Below are positions 14,343 through 27,300 of a DNA stretch of 64,000 bases, piece after piece (position 1 is the first letter of the stretch; the number at the start of each line of letters is the position of its first letter). The translations under genes and the position numbers were made by a program. Origin of the DNA: Panonychus citri (taxonomy: Eukaryota > Arthropoda > Arachnida > Trombidiformes > Tetranychidae); the NCBI RefSeq assembly GCF_014898815.1, contig NW_026515509.1, positions 992,001-1,056,000 of the forward strand, written 5' to 3'. Under the pieces are notes generated by a model. That model was not told where the DNA came from. It worked only from the letters and a program-made list of their open reading frames with translations, and ran no database searches.

Positions 14343-15062
14343 TTATTGTTTGTTTTTACATGGATCTAATGAACATCTTTGGTCATTCATTCGTTTCCCT
14401 TGGAACCTCACTAATAGATCGAGAAAATGATCTTCTTCCGAATTGTTAACAGCATAAGTGGGATGGATGGTGGTTCGAACACCAAGAGTAACTGGATTGG
14501 TGACATTTGCATCGCTAATGAAAACATCGTCATCTGTGTTACTTTTAATTGGAGAATATTTGAGAAGATTCATGTTTTCCAAACTGAATCTACGATTTTC
14601 TGATTTTTTCCCCATTTTATCATGTTGTTTTCTGGAAGAACATGTTGCACTTTCTTCACCAAGAGAAAGTCTTAGATCGGCAATTGTACTTTTATCAATA
14701 ATCGTTTCTTTATCGGAAATTTTTTCTTTCACATCCAATGGATCAACAGAACATCGTTGATCATTCATTCGGCTACTTTGTGATCTAACAAGTAAATCAA
14801 GAAAATGATCTTCCTCTTCATTATGGACAACAGGATTACTGGAAACATTGGGAAGGAAAACATCATCGTTATTTTTATTACAAATTGTTATCGTAGTTTG
14901 ATTAAGGTTAACACTTTCAACACTGAATCTCCTGGTTCCGGGTTTCTTTTGGATTCGGTCAACTTTTTTTGGTACACTGGAAGACTGGTCACTTCCCTCA
15001 CCAAGTGAAAATTGATTGGTACTTTTATTACTGGTTATTTCATCAGCACTTTTATCTGCCAT
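14343..15062 (-). CDS. GoLoco-only protein derived from Pins/LGN (two GoLoco motifs)
   Basis: An intact 239-residue frame. The ATG at 15062 is used; an upstream TTG at 15071 is not a normal eukaryotic start. The protein consists of two head-to-tail copies of one segment of the neighbouring Pins protein: a Ser-rich linker, an RRFS-type block (residues 44-47 and 157-160), a DDVF block (67-70 and 178-181) and a GoLoco motif (about 83-106 and 209-232). Both GoLoco motifs keep the FLDLLVR helix and the DQR triad whose Arg contacts nucleotide in Galpha-GDP. The first 20 residues align with the end of the last Pins TPR, so the start codon sits inside what was TPR sequence. GoLoco motifs bind Galpha-i/o-GDP and block GDP release, so this could be a free Galpha-binding protein lacking the TPR half. 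Expression is unproven, and a young, not yet decayed pseudogene is the alternative. Confidence 0.72.
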   Translation of the reverse strand: MADKSADEITSNKSTNQFSLGEGSDQSSSVPKKVDRIQKKPGTRRFSVESVNLNQTTITICNKNNDDVFLPNVSSNPVVHNEEEDHFLDLLVRSQSSRMNDQRCSVDPLDVKEKISDKETIIDKSTIADLRLSLGEESATCSSRKQHDKMGKKSENRRFSLENMNLLKYSPIKSNTDDDVFISDANVTNPVTLGVRTTIHPTYAVNNSEEDHFLDLLVRFQGKRMNDQRCSLDPCKNKQ

Positions 15063-15109
15063 GATTGTCAACTACAATTAAATTCAACTAGTGTATAGTT
15101 TAACCAACA

Positions 15110-15600
15110 TACGATTAATGAAACTGTTACCAAGATATACTCCAGCAATAGGTTGGGCTTGTCCTTCAACCAAAGATGTTTACTCTCAATTAGAATCGAG
15201 ATGTGTCAATTTATGTATTATTATTGTTAAGAATATACAGTGATTTGTGAGATGGAAATTCTCTAACAATAATCAAGGTTTTTCTGATGTTGTTAACGAA
15301 AGAATTGAAAATAAAACAGATCATAGTATTAATAGAAACATAAAAGAGAATAGAAGAAAAAGAAATTGAAGAAATGATTCTGATGAGGATGAGAGGGAGT
15401 ATTGTTATTGTTATTCGTTGAAAAGGGTGAAAATGAGGAAGAAGATGAAGATGAAGATGAATATCAAAGAAGCATTTTTCTTACATGGGAATAATAAATG
15501 TCTTTCTCGAATTGCCAATGATAGAGATGCGCGTTAACCAGAGATTCCAATGAACTTTCAGCATCCCCATCACATCCTGAGAAACTCCTGAGCAATTGTT
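15110..15600 (-). pseudogene. Decayed TPR exons of a Pins tandem copy
   Basis: Two remnants of the upstream gene lie directly 5' of the GoLoco-only frame. (1) 15483-15595 matches Pins exon 2 (18606-18721), sharing blocks such as GCTCAGGAGTTT, TTCGAGAAAG and ACGCGCAT on the minus strand, but in the parental frame it contains several stop codons and indels. (2) About 15120-15285 matches the TPR part of Pins exon 3 (about 18270-18395), with shared words around TACCAAGA and TCGAGATGT on the + strand, also with frame damage. The order is the same as in the parent. This is therefore a partial tandem duplication whose TPR coding has been lost. Confidence 0.75.
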
Positions 15601-16688
15601 CATTTCCTGTTCATTGAGAGGAGAAAATGTGTCAAACTGAACATCGATACAATAACAATCAACACATAGAACAATCAATCAATTGGAAGATTCAATTAAT
15701 AGACAATAAATCGTAAGTATTTACCTATAGAATTTGTTTAAATTGGAAAACAATTTTGTTCCAATTGTCAAAACAAAGCCGTCAACCAAATGATCCGTTA
15801 AATTGATTGGGAAGTTTGTTAGTAATTCGCAACTTAAAGTAACAATTAACATAAACGATAATCACACGATTTAAAAGGTTAATCATTGTTGTGATAAAAG
15901 TGAAACGAGTTATCAAATCAATTAATTAAACGAAAAGTAAACAATCAAATTGTAAACAAAAACATTTGGATTTTAATTTTTCGCTCGTCAGGTTGAGCCA
16001 CTTTACTGATTCTTTTTTGTTTAATTGTTGATTTTGAAAGAAATTAATTGTCAGATTTGTTTGATAGATTAGGAAGGTAATCCCTTTGATTATAATTGAG
16101 TTAATCATATACATTTATACCATATGATTTTCGGGTTAATTACAATAAATTTTGTTTTCCTTTCTCTCTTTTCACAATTGGAGTTTTAAATTAGATTGAG
16201 ATTGATTTACATTCGTTGGTGTTGATTGGGAGGAAGAGAGAGGGTGAGAAAAAATTGATTAACAATGTGAACAATTAATTTTCACTTCGACTTTGAGTCT
16301 AATCATAATAATTAAATAGAATGTTTCACAATAGTAATAATAATATTAGATAGATAGATGGTTAAGTCACTTCAATCGAAGACAGGAAAAGGAGAAGTAA
16401 ATTCAATCCTCAACAAGGAGAAATACAAGAAACGTTAAGATAATTAATTATTTCGCAATTATCAAATAATTAATTGGTATCTTTAAATTTATCATTTGGC
16501 GAGACGTTCAAGGTAAAGATTTATAAGTTGATATTGGAGTTTTTTTTTGTTTGATGAGATGAAGATGAAGATGAAGATGCGATAAATTGATTGATGAGGT
16601 GATGGACAAAGACAATTAAAATAAAAGTAATTGGATTAATTGATTAAAGGAAATGACAAGAATAAACACAATTTAATCTCTGATAAAA
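15601..16688. other. Non-coding spacer between Pins and its partial copy
   Basis: AT-rich sequence holding the Pins 3' untranslated region and the upstream flank of the partial copy. No further Pins exon similarity was recognised, and the short frames here have no domain features. Confidence 0.6.
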
Positions 16689-19468
16689 TTAGACTTTTGT
16701 GCATTTTTGTCTATCACCATTTTCCGAGACTGAACTTTTCCTGCTGCTCAGGGAAGACGATGAATAAGATCGGGAAACTGATCGGCCATTATTGTTATCG
16801 TGATTAGTATTATTCCCGTTGTTGGTTGGAAAAACTGATCTCTGATCTTCAATTCGTGCTGATTGGAAGCGCATAATTAAACTGAAAAAGTCTTCATCTG
16901 GTAATGTTGATCTCGAATTATTATTATTATTGTTGGTAATCATATTTGATGATTGAGTTGGACGAAAAGATCCAATTGATGGCTGATGAGAGTTTCGGCT
17001 TTGGATGGATCCATTGTGTGACCTATCACCCGACCTTAAAGAGTAACGGGTATTGGTACTAACACCTGAGGATTGGCGACTAGATGATCCAATGGAAGTA
17101 GGTAAAACGCTTCTTTGATCCTCTAATCTATTTGATTGGCATCTCATTAATTGTTCAAAAAAGTCATCATCATTTGGTATACTGGTACCAGCTGATCCTT
17201 GGCTTACTTGTCGTTGGAAATGACGAGCTGAATTTGATCGAGTACCATGATTTGGTTCATTGTTTTGCTGCCTAATATTTGACGATCCATTAGACGTTCC
17301 TTAAAGTAATTAAAAGAAAAAAAGATTAATCAAAAAATCAGGTTAATAATAATTGAATCTTTAATCAAAGTTAATTTACCTGAAAGATAATCGGATCCAT
17401 TTGTTGTTAAGCTTCGCTTTAAAAATGGAGCTCGTTGTTCCTCAAATCGTCGAGATTGAATGTTCTCAATTAAGTCAAATAGATCATCATGATTACCATT
17501 AGAACCTTGGACAATATTAGTTGATTCGGATGTTGAATAAGCCGATGAACTACTTTGTGAATTACCAACAGAACCAGGGTGAGAGGATTTAGAGTTACGA
17601 TGAGTATTTTGTTGTTGTTGTTGTTGTGAATTGGCTTGATTAGTTGGTCTACTATTTTCACCACTTAAACTTGTTGATCGATCATTGGAAGCCATTTGCC
17701 TTGAGGGTTGTCGAGATGAGCTTTGGACATTAGTATTATTGTTATTGGTCAACGGGACAACTTTTTTCTTCGCTTGGGTTGCTTTCGGTTTATAATTTTC
17801 TTTATTTTCCAATGGATCTAAAGAACACCTTTGATCATTCATTCGTTTACCTTGATATCTCACTAATAGATCGAGGAAATAATCTTCTTCCTCGTTGTGG
17901 ACATTGTTCATTGGATGAATGGTACTTCGACTACCACTAGCAACTGAATTAGCGGTGCTTACACTTGGAATGAAAACATCATCATTACTATTATTGGAAC
18001 TATTGTTGTTCTTGGTTGGAGTTAATTTCAAAAGATTCATATTCTCCATGCTGAATCGTTTGTTTTCCAATTTCTTTGGTGGTTTATTGTCGGGTTTCAC
18101 TTTGGGGACACTTGAAGAGGAAGAAGATTTATTTTCACTGAGTAACAATTTCAGTTCTGAAATACTCTTGGTTGCAGTTTCTTCACCAAATTTATCACCA
18201 TTTTTTTTAGATATTTCTAAATATTTATAAGCAAATCTAAGAGCTTCTTTATGATTACCAATGGCAGTAAAAGCATTACCAAGACTCCAATAAGCTCGAC
18301 CTTCACCAACACGGTCACTTAATTCCTGTGCCAATTCGAGATGTTTAATGTGATAATCGATAGCGGTTTTGAAATCTCTCAACAAGGTAAAAGTATTACC
18401 AAGACTATAATAAGCCTGAGCTTCCAGAACTTTGTCTCGTAACTCACGAGCAATAACCAGAGTTTGTCTAAGAACAAAGGAAAAAACAAGAAACGAGAAA
18501 CGAGAGGAAAAAAAATTAATCTAGAGCAAAAATATAGACCATTGATTGGAAAAAAATAAAAGTGTTGACATAATTAGAGTAAATTAAGAAGAAGTAGATT
18601 CTTACTTGAAATTGTAAATTGCTTTCTCGAAATCCCATAGAAAGATATGCGCGTTACCAAGATTACAATGAGCTCTTCTTTCAGCAGCTTTATCTCCAAA
18701 CTCCTGAGCAATTCTCAATCTCTATGAACAGAATAATAAAAAAAGAATAGAAATTTAAGTTGATGAGAGAGCATGAATGGAACAATTTTTTTGTTCTCTT
18801 TCTTTTGAATTGAAGTTGGAAGATGATGAAATGAAACTCACTTCGGTATGATAGTAAATAGCTTGATCAAAATTACCCAATAGATAATGAGTATTACCAA
18901 GATTACCTAGAGCACGACCTTGAGCTGATTTGTCTTCTAATTCAATCATTAGGTGTAAATTTCTCTCATAATAATCAACCGCTTTACGGAAACAGTTTTT
19001 CACATCATCAGGAAAATCACCGGGATCCTGTAGACTTGAGGAAGCGAGATGTTTACCTTTGGTATGATAAACATTACCCAAATTGTATAAGGCTCGACCT
19101 TCGCCCACTTTATCACCTAATGATCGGGAAATTTTTAAATGTTGATCACAATAAATGGCCGCCTCTTCAAAAGAGCCCAACATTTTCAACGTATTACCCA
19201 AATTACCGCTTGCCTTGGCTTCACCGATAATATCTTTCATTGATTTGGCCAATTGAAGGTCCAAACTGTGATAATGTAAAGCCGTCTCGTAATTGGATAA
19301 ATAGAAATGAGCATTTCCAATTTGACTGTAAATGGCTGATAAAGTTTTCTTATCATTGGTTCCAATGTTAATGGCGGCCTCAAAAAAATTGATTCCTCCT
19401 TCAAAATCACAGCTTTTACAAAGTCTCTCACCTTCAAGAGCTAATTCAAGGCAAGTAGATGAACCCAT
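16689..19468 (-). CDS. pins: Pins/LGN (GPSM2-type) TPR-GoLoco G-protein regulator
   Basis: Exons: 19468-18842, 18721-18606, 18467-17380, 17299-16689, with introns in phases 0, 2 and 1. Total 2442 nt, 813 residues. Residues about 1-350 are tandem TPR repeats with repeated signatures such as GRALGNLGNTHYLLGNF and EGRAYWSLGNAFTAIGNH, closely resembling vertebrate LGN. A Ser/Asn/Gln-rich linker follows. Four GoLoco motifs lie at about 442-464, 574-596, 654-676 and 745-767; three end in DQR, the second in EQR. In animals Pins links cortical Galpha-i-GDP (through GoLoco) to NuMA/Mud and Inscuteable (through TPRs) to orient the spindle and set polarity. Vertebrate LGN has four GoLoco motifs and Drosophila Pins three, so this protein has the fuller set. 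Its partial tandem copy lies downstream. Confidence 0.95.
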
Positions 19469-20072
19469 TGAAATATAATTGAATAAAAAAGTTTCTTCTA
19501 AACAAAAACAATCTCAAGTCAAATAAGAAAGTAACACAAAGAGACGGAAAAAATTGTCGAAAAAGAAAAAGAAAATCAAACAAAAAAGAAAGAGAAAAAG
19601 TCAGTTGGATAAGAAGAAAAAAGAAAAGAGAGAAAAATAGAAAACACAAATTAAAGATTTCGATGATTACAATGATTTAGACACTCGAAATTTCACCAAG
19701 AATCCAACAAACACTTTGGTCATTGGGTAAATCATAAAATTAATTGAAAATAATTTAAAAATTAAAAGAAAACAATTAATTTTAATTAAACAAAAGTCAC
19801 AGAAAAATAAACAAGTTTGGAAACCGAAATTTTAACGGACAACATTACATCTTTTCTCCGTTAGATGGAGTAACTTGTACTCGAATTTTAAATTGTAATT
19901 GCAAAGTTTTATTTAATTGCTTGGAGAATTTGATTGACAATTAAAGAGAGATTTTGATTATCCATTTATATAAATTATTCATGTTATTTAATTTCTTCTT
20001 TCTTTGATTGAGATTACAATCAATAGGTTTCCAACTTGAAAACCTTGTCGATTAGTAAACAATTAGTTTGAT
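19469..20072. other. Upstream region of Pins
   Basis: Purine-rich on the + strand next to the gene (19500-19640), then AT-rich. It presumably holds the Pins leader and promoter; no TATA box is obvious. Confidence 0.5.
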
Positions 20073-20110
20073 TGTTATGAAAATCATTAAGTTTTCATTA
20101 TTGAAATTAA
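20073..20110. repeat. 38-bp direct repeat, left flank of the transglutaminase exon copy
   Basis: Matches 20521-20558 with about five mismatches in 38 bases. The two copies bracket the duplicated block exactly. No counterpart is seen beside the source segment at 24001-24408. Confidence 0.75.
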
Positions 20111-20519
20111 CCGATTCAAATTTAATATCTTCTCTGTCCGGTTCGGGGATTTCAAAAAGATAGGCCAGTCCACCCGCTCGAGCGGCATTTAGGACGGACA
20201 TTCGTTCCTCGGCTGTTCCCTCCTTGTTTTTATAACGTTCAGTTATATCATCGGCATCTCGAGTGTCCGGAGCTTCCGATATGTAGCCCACTTTTTTGGT
20301 TATTATCTTACGACCAACACTGAGTAGATAAAGAAAACAAAAACATTAGAAGATCAATTAATCATTGGCGATTATCGAGGGATAATTAAGTTTACTCAAA
20401 CTGACCAGTTCTTGGATTTGATGGAAAAGGATAAAAAAAGGTTTTGATGAGGAAAACAAATTCATCGAAAAATTTATTACAACAAATAAGAAAATAAACT
20501 AATCATGATTGAATTGAGA
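20111..20519 (-). pseudogene. Recent partial copy of transglutaminase exon 3 plus intron
   Basis: 409 bases nearly identical to 24001-24408: I count two substitutions and one 1-base length difference. The block includes the 3' end of intron 2, an intact splice acceptor and the first two thirds of exon 3, then breaks off within the exon. It lies about 0.8 kb downstream of the transglutaminase stop codon in the same orientation. If spliced from exon 2 it would give about 70 transglutaminase residues plus a short unrelated tail and would lack the C-terminal barrels, so it is treated as a pseudo-exon. An alternative terminal exon cannot be excluded. Confidence 0.85.
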
Positions 20520-20520
20520 T

Positions 20521-20558
20521 TGTTAAGAAAATCATTGGGTTTTAATTATTGAAACTAA
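20521..20558. repeat. 38-bp direct repeat, right flank of the transglutaminase exon copy
   Basis: Partner of 20073-20110, same orientation, about 87% identical by eye. Confidence 0.75.
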
Positions 20559-21350
20559 ATGAAGCTTTTTACAATTAATATATGAGAGTGTTTATCTGAT
20601 TCGTATTCGTGGTTAACTGAATTTTAGAAGCAATTAAGTGAAAAAAAAGTACGAAAATGATTGGATGTAAATATTGATAAAATTTTCTAATCAAAGTAAA
20701 GTTGATTAAGTATTTTCCCTTGACTTTTGATTGTTACAATTATGCTTAATCAATTGACTAGTTGAAGAACTAAATTGTATCAGTAATCAATAAGATTTAA
20801 ACAATTAGTTTCTTGGTTCTCATTGCAACTCATTAAACAAACTAATCAAGTTAATCGTTTTCCCAACAATTGACTGGTTCTCATGATGATAATCAGTCAA
20901 ATTAAATTTAATTGTGATTAAAAAGGCACAATTGTAACAATAATTTAAAAAGTTAATGAAATTAAATTTGCTCATCACATTGACAATAGTTTAATGTTTT
21001 GTAAATTTTGTAGTTTTTTATTTAAAATCAAGTTTAATGTTTTTTTAATCTTAATTGTAGATTTCAATTTTTCAATTTGGAGTTTTTTTTGTTGTTTTAT
21101 AAATTGATTGTTGATTGTAGTTGTGTTGAGATTAGAAAAAAAATCGTGATTGTTTGCAAAAAGACATCAACAACAAAAAAAACACGTTGATATCTGATAA
21201 CTTTGATGATCGTTGATTGTTGTTATTGATGATGATTGTTGTTTGTAGTAATCAATAATGATGATGATGATGATGATAATAATAATGATATCAATTATAT
21301 AATCGTCCAAAAGTAGTAGTAGTAATAGTAAATCATTAAATTGATTCAAT
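20559..21350. other. 3' flank of the transglutaminase gene
   Basis: AT-rich, non-coding. It includes a short GAT/AAT repeat at about 21258-21290. No gene seen. Confidence 0.6.
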
Positions 21351-24300
21351 TTAACCAATTAAAATGGTCTTAGATCCATAAACATCACCAAGTTGTTTGG
21401 ACTGGAAGGTAACGACGATGTTAGATTCCCCTGGACGCCGAGGGGTCAATTGGACGACATGTGAAATTTTGGTCTTCTTATTGATATCTGGTATGGCCAC
21501 TGTTTGAACCCGATTAACTAGACTGGTTCCTTCAACGGTTAATTTACAACTTGTAAGCACCACGTTAAGTGGATTAGTTATCTCAATGGCAAGGTTAAAG
21601 GGGACACCAACGGTCAATCCATGACCTGAGGAGACGACGGTCAATGCAAGTGGAGGCTTTTCAACGGCAAAATCATCTTCTTCCGACCAAGTTTGCGATG
21701 TTTCCTTGACCGAGGCAACGGCGTATATTTTAAGCATCGAATAATCAACCAGGTAAGGTAAGTAATCAGCGACCAAAATGTTAACCCGATGTTCAAAGAC
21801 TAATTAAACGTCAATACAATTAACGAATGAAAAATGATAACAAGAAAGAAGAAGAAGAAAAAAAAATCAATATTAATAATAAGAAGATAATAGGAAGTGA
21901 GAGAATAAGAAAAAAAAGGAAGAGGAAGTTAATTGTTACGATGATGATGAAGATAAAATGTTTCAACAGTTAACAAATGATAATATTATCAATTTTTGAA
22001 AAAAAGAGAATCAATAAGATGATGATGATGAGAGATACAAATCTATTCACAACTATTGATGCAAAAGTAACAAAAGATGATGATGATGATGATGAAAGAT
22101 TGATGCAAAAACTGGGCAGTAATAAGATAACACAATAGCCATTATCTTTAGACTGACCAGTGGACCATCATCCTGAATTATCATCATCATCGACATCACA
22201 TCAACAATTTACCGTTATTATTTTACCTCATCGTTTCTGATGTACTAATGAACCAGAAACTGATTTTTTTTTACCAACACATATTCACAATTAACACAAT
22301 CAAACTAATGATATAATACCTATTGATTTGTTCACCATGGGGAGTAATTAACTTCCCGTTGATTATGACAATTAAACATGGTCATCAACCAGGGTGATTT
22401 TGTTTAATAATACAAATGGTGATGATTTATAACTGAATTAACTCAACACGTACAAGGTAAACACGTATTATTATTTACAATGAGTATTAACACTTAACAT
22501 TAATGTAATAATAACAATAATCATCATGTTAATCATTTATGACTGTTGATTGTATTGTTAACTATTTGTGCTATTTGTGAGAGGAGAAGACAAAACAACA
22601 AAATTAACCAACAATTTAACTAACTGTGTTTGTCTACTGTTAATTGTTTATATTGTGTTAATAGTAGCTGATAACAATTGGGTATCTAATTTAATTGTCG
22701 TTTTTGTTTTCTACAAACAAACTGATAATCATGTTAATCTGGTTCACTGATTAAATATCATAATATTTACATTTTTCTTTCATTTATTCCTGTTAGAACT
22801 TTTCGATTTTTTCGAACTGAAACTTTTTCGATTTATAATATTTCAATATTTCTCTCAACATGTTCCCAATTCCCTTGATACAATAATAGCCGATAGCATG
22901 GTTATCATGATTATAATTAAAAGTTAATCAGGAAAACAAGTGATATGACAAAAAGATGATTAAATTTCATGATCTGATTTAATGTTAATCACTAATCATT
23001 TTAAATAAAGAAAGAAAATTTGAAAATCAGATTAAATCAGATTGAAATTTAACCTTGAAAATTGCAAAGGATTATAACAATTAACAACAGGTTAATGTTA
23101 ATTGTTTGCATTATTATAAATACACACAAATTGTATTGGGTGTTTTAACAACAATTAAGGTGTCAAAAGAAAAGGTTTCAAGTGGATTTAGATTTGATTG
23201 TCTTCCCTTATATTGGTAAATTGATAACTTTTCTTTACCCTGACAATTAATCCTTGAATTCAATATTAGGGCTCATTGAATGGTCAACAATTCAATAATT
23301 GTATTTGTAATTGTAATATTTTTACCGGAAATTTTTGCTTCCAATTGAACATTATGATAAAGATGAACGTTATTATAATCAAATTATGTATTTAAATCAA
23401 AATACTAAGAAAAGGTTGAAATCTCATCATTATTACAGAGTGAAAATCATCTTATCATCATCATAATCATCATCCATCAACCAGAAATTACAATTTAGGT
23501 TAAATGTTATCACCCTTAAGGCCACTTAATCTTTTTCGAATCAACAAGTTGACCTCATTATCTTTCACTCTCATCTTCCGGAATTTTCATCTTCATCATC
23601 AATAGTTTATCCTTAAACTCATGATCATAACCATCATCACCATCATCATCTTTATCTTCAATAGATTAAACTTTCACCTTGACCTGACCATTGAAAAATT
23701 CAACAAGCAAGATGAAAGGACAAAGGTAAATACAAATAATCATCATCATCATCATAATCATCTGATAACAATTAAAGTAAATAAATGATTAATTTGATTA
23801 TTGATTTTGTTGATATTTACCTTTACCCGGTCCAATGTCAATCTCTCGTCTTTCCGTTTTGACCTTATGGGCTAATATTCCAGTATAGAAGACACTGTTT
23901 ACCGAAACTGAAAGGGTTATCGTACGTTTCAATGGACTCTTATTGTACATTCGGACGATAATATGGAAAGGTTGACCAATAGGAACTCGCTCAATTTTAA
24001 CCAATTCAAATTTAATATCTTCTCTGTCCGGTTCGGGGATTTCAAAAAGATAGGCCAGTCCACCCGCTCGAGCGGCATTTAGGACGGACATTCGTTCCTC
24101 GGCTGTTCCCTCCTTGTTTTTATAACGTTCAGTTATATCATCGGCATCTCGAGTGTCCGGAGCTTCCGATATGTAGCCCACTTTTTTGGTTATTATCTTA
24201 CGACCAACACTGAATAGATAAAGAAAACAAAAACATTAGAAGATCAATTAATCATTGGCGATTATCGAGGATAATTAAGTTTACTCAAACTGACCAGTTC

Positions 24301-27300
24301 TTGGATTTGATGGAAAAGGATAAAAAAAGGTTTTGATGAGGAAAACAAATTCATCGAAAAATTTATTACAACAAATAAGAAAATAAACTAATCATGATTG
24401 AATTGAGAATGAAAGAATTATTAAAGATTATTGATTGAGAGTTAATTGTGAAGGAAAGAAATTAAATTATGGTTTAATCGTAATCACTATTAACTGATCA
24501 CTAAATGAAGGAATAAAAAAAAGTTCAAATGTAACTTTGATAGAGTAACAATTAAGTTAATCATGACTATGGTTCTGATCAGTTTTAAGAGATTAGGAAA
24601 AATCTAATTGACCATTTATCGCACAAAATTGTAATCTTAATTGTTGATGATGAAGAAAATACAATTAATATGATGAAAAATAAATTGTTAATTGTTGGAA
24701 AATATTATTATTAATATTTAAACAATTTAATCAATTTTAACAGTAACAATAAAGTAATACAATTGTAATGATAGGATCAAAGTGATTCTAATATCATGAA
24801 TGAATAGATAGTTTCAATTGAAGAGAAATTTAATTTTTCACAATTAAGTTAATCATTTACATATAGTTTATGATATAAGTGAGAAAAATGAATGAAAATC
24901 AAATCAACAATCTATTAAATCATCACCATAATCATTATCCAAGTTTAGATTTAAATGAGAAGATGTTATTATCACTGTTGACCGGAATAAGAATTGATTC
25001 AAACAATTTAAATTTACAATTAAGCTTCCAAATTGTGAATATATTACTTCCTGATTGTTGAAAATCAAGAAATACATTTAACCAAGAAAATAATATTAAA
25101 CAACAGAAATTAAATCACAATTGGATTCATGTCAGGCCCTAATAAACTAATTGTTATCAATTCATCAGGTGATTACCTGTCATCTTAATTATCATCATCT
25201 TCTTAATATACTAAATAGTATTAGAAACAAATTTATGATGATATTTTAATCAGTTGACAATTTAATTAAATGGTGTTGAGTTAATAATGATTTCTTGCCT
25301 TTTAAGAGGCTACAATTTAATAATAGTTTTTAATTGTTCAATTGGCAATTGGTAGTATTAAGTTAATAATACAAGTTGATTGTTTCAATTTTTTTATTTT
25401 CCGATAAAATTAGTAACAATTGATTTACAATCAATAATTTTAATGGGTTAGTGACTGATCATCAATCGGATTATCAGTTAATTTAAATGCTATCAAAGTT
25501 AACTGTTGATTAGTTAATTTCATGTTGATCATTGTAACTTATTTATTAATAGATTATGATTAACCACTTGATAATAACAATAATCACTAATTGTCAACAT
25601 AAATTACTGAAAAGTGAAACAATTAACTGACCAGTAATTTTTTTCCCCAACCCAAAGGCAATTGTTTTTGATTGTAAATCAAATGATCGAGGTCAAGGTC
25701 ATCTTAAATAGGTTTAACTAAATTATTCTGAAATTGATGAGCAATTAAAGTTGAGTGATGATAACAATTAGCTTGATTCATACTCGATGTTAAATAAGTA
25801 AATTAATCGCCAGCAAATCATCAACAATCAAGTCCATTCATCATAAGACAAAATCCAACTCGATAAATTGTTGTAATCAAATCAATAAATCAGAAAGATT
25901 AGTTTCCAATGATTAAAAACTAAACCATATTAATATTTTTTTCTCGTATGTTAATCAACTGATTGTTGATAATCAACGAGGTGTTGAAGTTAATTCTTGG
26001 TTTGAAAGTTGTACACAAAGTTAATTGTGAAACCATTTGATTAATCACTTTTTAATAACTAACCTTTTCTTTTTGATGGTTTCATAGCAATCAAATTAAG
26101 ACCAACAATTAAGACAAAAAAACTATCAAATATTGAAGGTAACTATTGATTAAAACTTAATCATGGTGTTGATGATTATGATTAATGTTTTAATAATAAT
26201 TGATTAAGAAAAATCCTTGTAATCAAAATAATAAGTAAAAGTTGTAAAAATCAATTTTAATCATCTGTTGATTGTTAGTATATTAACTGAATGGTAGCAT
26301 TAGACAAAATAATCACAATTAACTGATTGCGAGTGAAAAACAACTTCACAATCACGGGTTGGTAATCAACAAATTGTTATCAGTTCAAGGTTCATACTAA
26401 ACAAAATATATCCTCAATGTCAGGTTAGCAATTAAGTAAATATCATAATTTAATTAAACATTCAATCCTTAAATTTAAATTACAATAAATGTTCAATTAT
26501 AAATGTTCAATGATTAATCATACAATGAATATAAAATTTCATCTTAATTATTGAATCATGTTGATTGTGTTCACTTAATATAGTAATTAACTTTTGATCA
26601 ACAATGAAAACTAAACTTTGATATGTGTGACAATTAACTGGACAATTTAAGCTAATAATCAATATGTATTAATGATTACAATTAGTTTACAATTATATAT
26701 TATCTTCAATGATGATTAAGGCTTGTTGATTGTTAAGTTGTTACAACAATTAATGATATCATTTTGATTACAAGTAGATACAATTACTAAGGTGGACAAG
26801 GTCACTGGTCAATTATTGAGATGAGATTTGCAATTGAGATAATAATTATAACTAATTAACATCGATGATTATGAAAAATTATTACCTCTCATGAGGGATA
26901 ATTAGTTTTTGATAACAATTAATAGTAAACAATCAGGGAAACACTCAATTAATGGAAAACAATTAACAAACAATCAGGTTTTAATATAGTGAACCAATTG
27001 TATTAGATAACATTTTTTGTTATTAATTGTAACTTTAATTATCTAAAAAATTGTAATCAAAATTAGATGATATCATGTTTTATGTAAATAGTAAGAAATT
27101 AAGTAACTACAATTAAATTAATCACGATTCTGATGATTCAGGAAAATCATTCATCTTAATTGTAACCATGCAATCAACTGATTCATTTATGATAACAATT
27201 AGCAATCTCAATTTTATCCAGAAAAAAATGAAAATTTTAGTTGATTGTTGAAAGTGTAAGTACAATTAACAATTTATTTACTAATTAACATTGAAAATAT

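Noticed and set aside
14458..15008. Frames on the + strand opposite the GoLoco-only gene
   Set aside because: Antisense shadows of a frame with clear GoLoco motifs.
15481..15678. 65-codon frame on the minus strand
   Set aside because: It overlaps the decayed copy of Pins exon 2 but in a different frame; the parental frame has stops.
17919..18230. 103-codon frame on the + strand opposite Pins exon 3
   Set aside because: Antisense shadow of well-supported Pins coding sequence.
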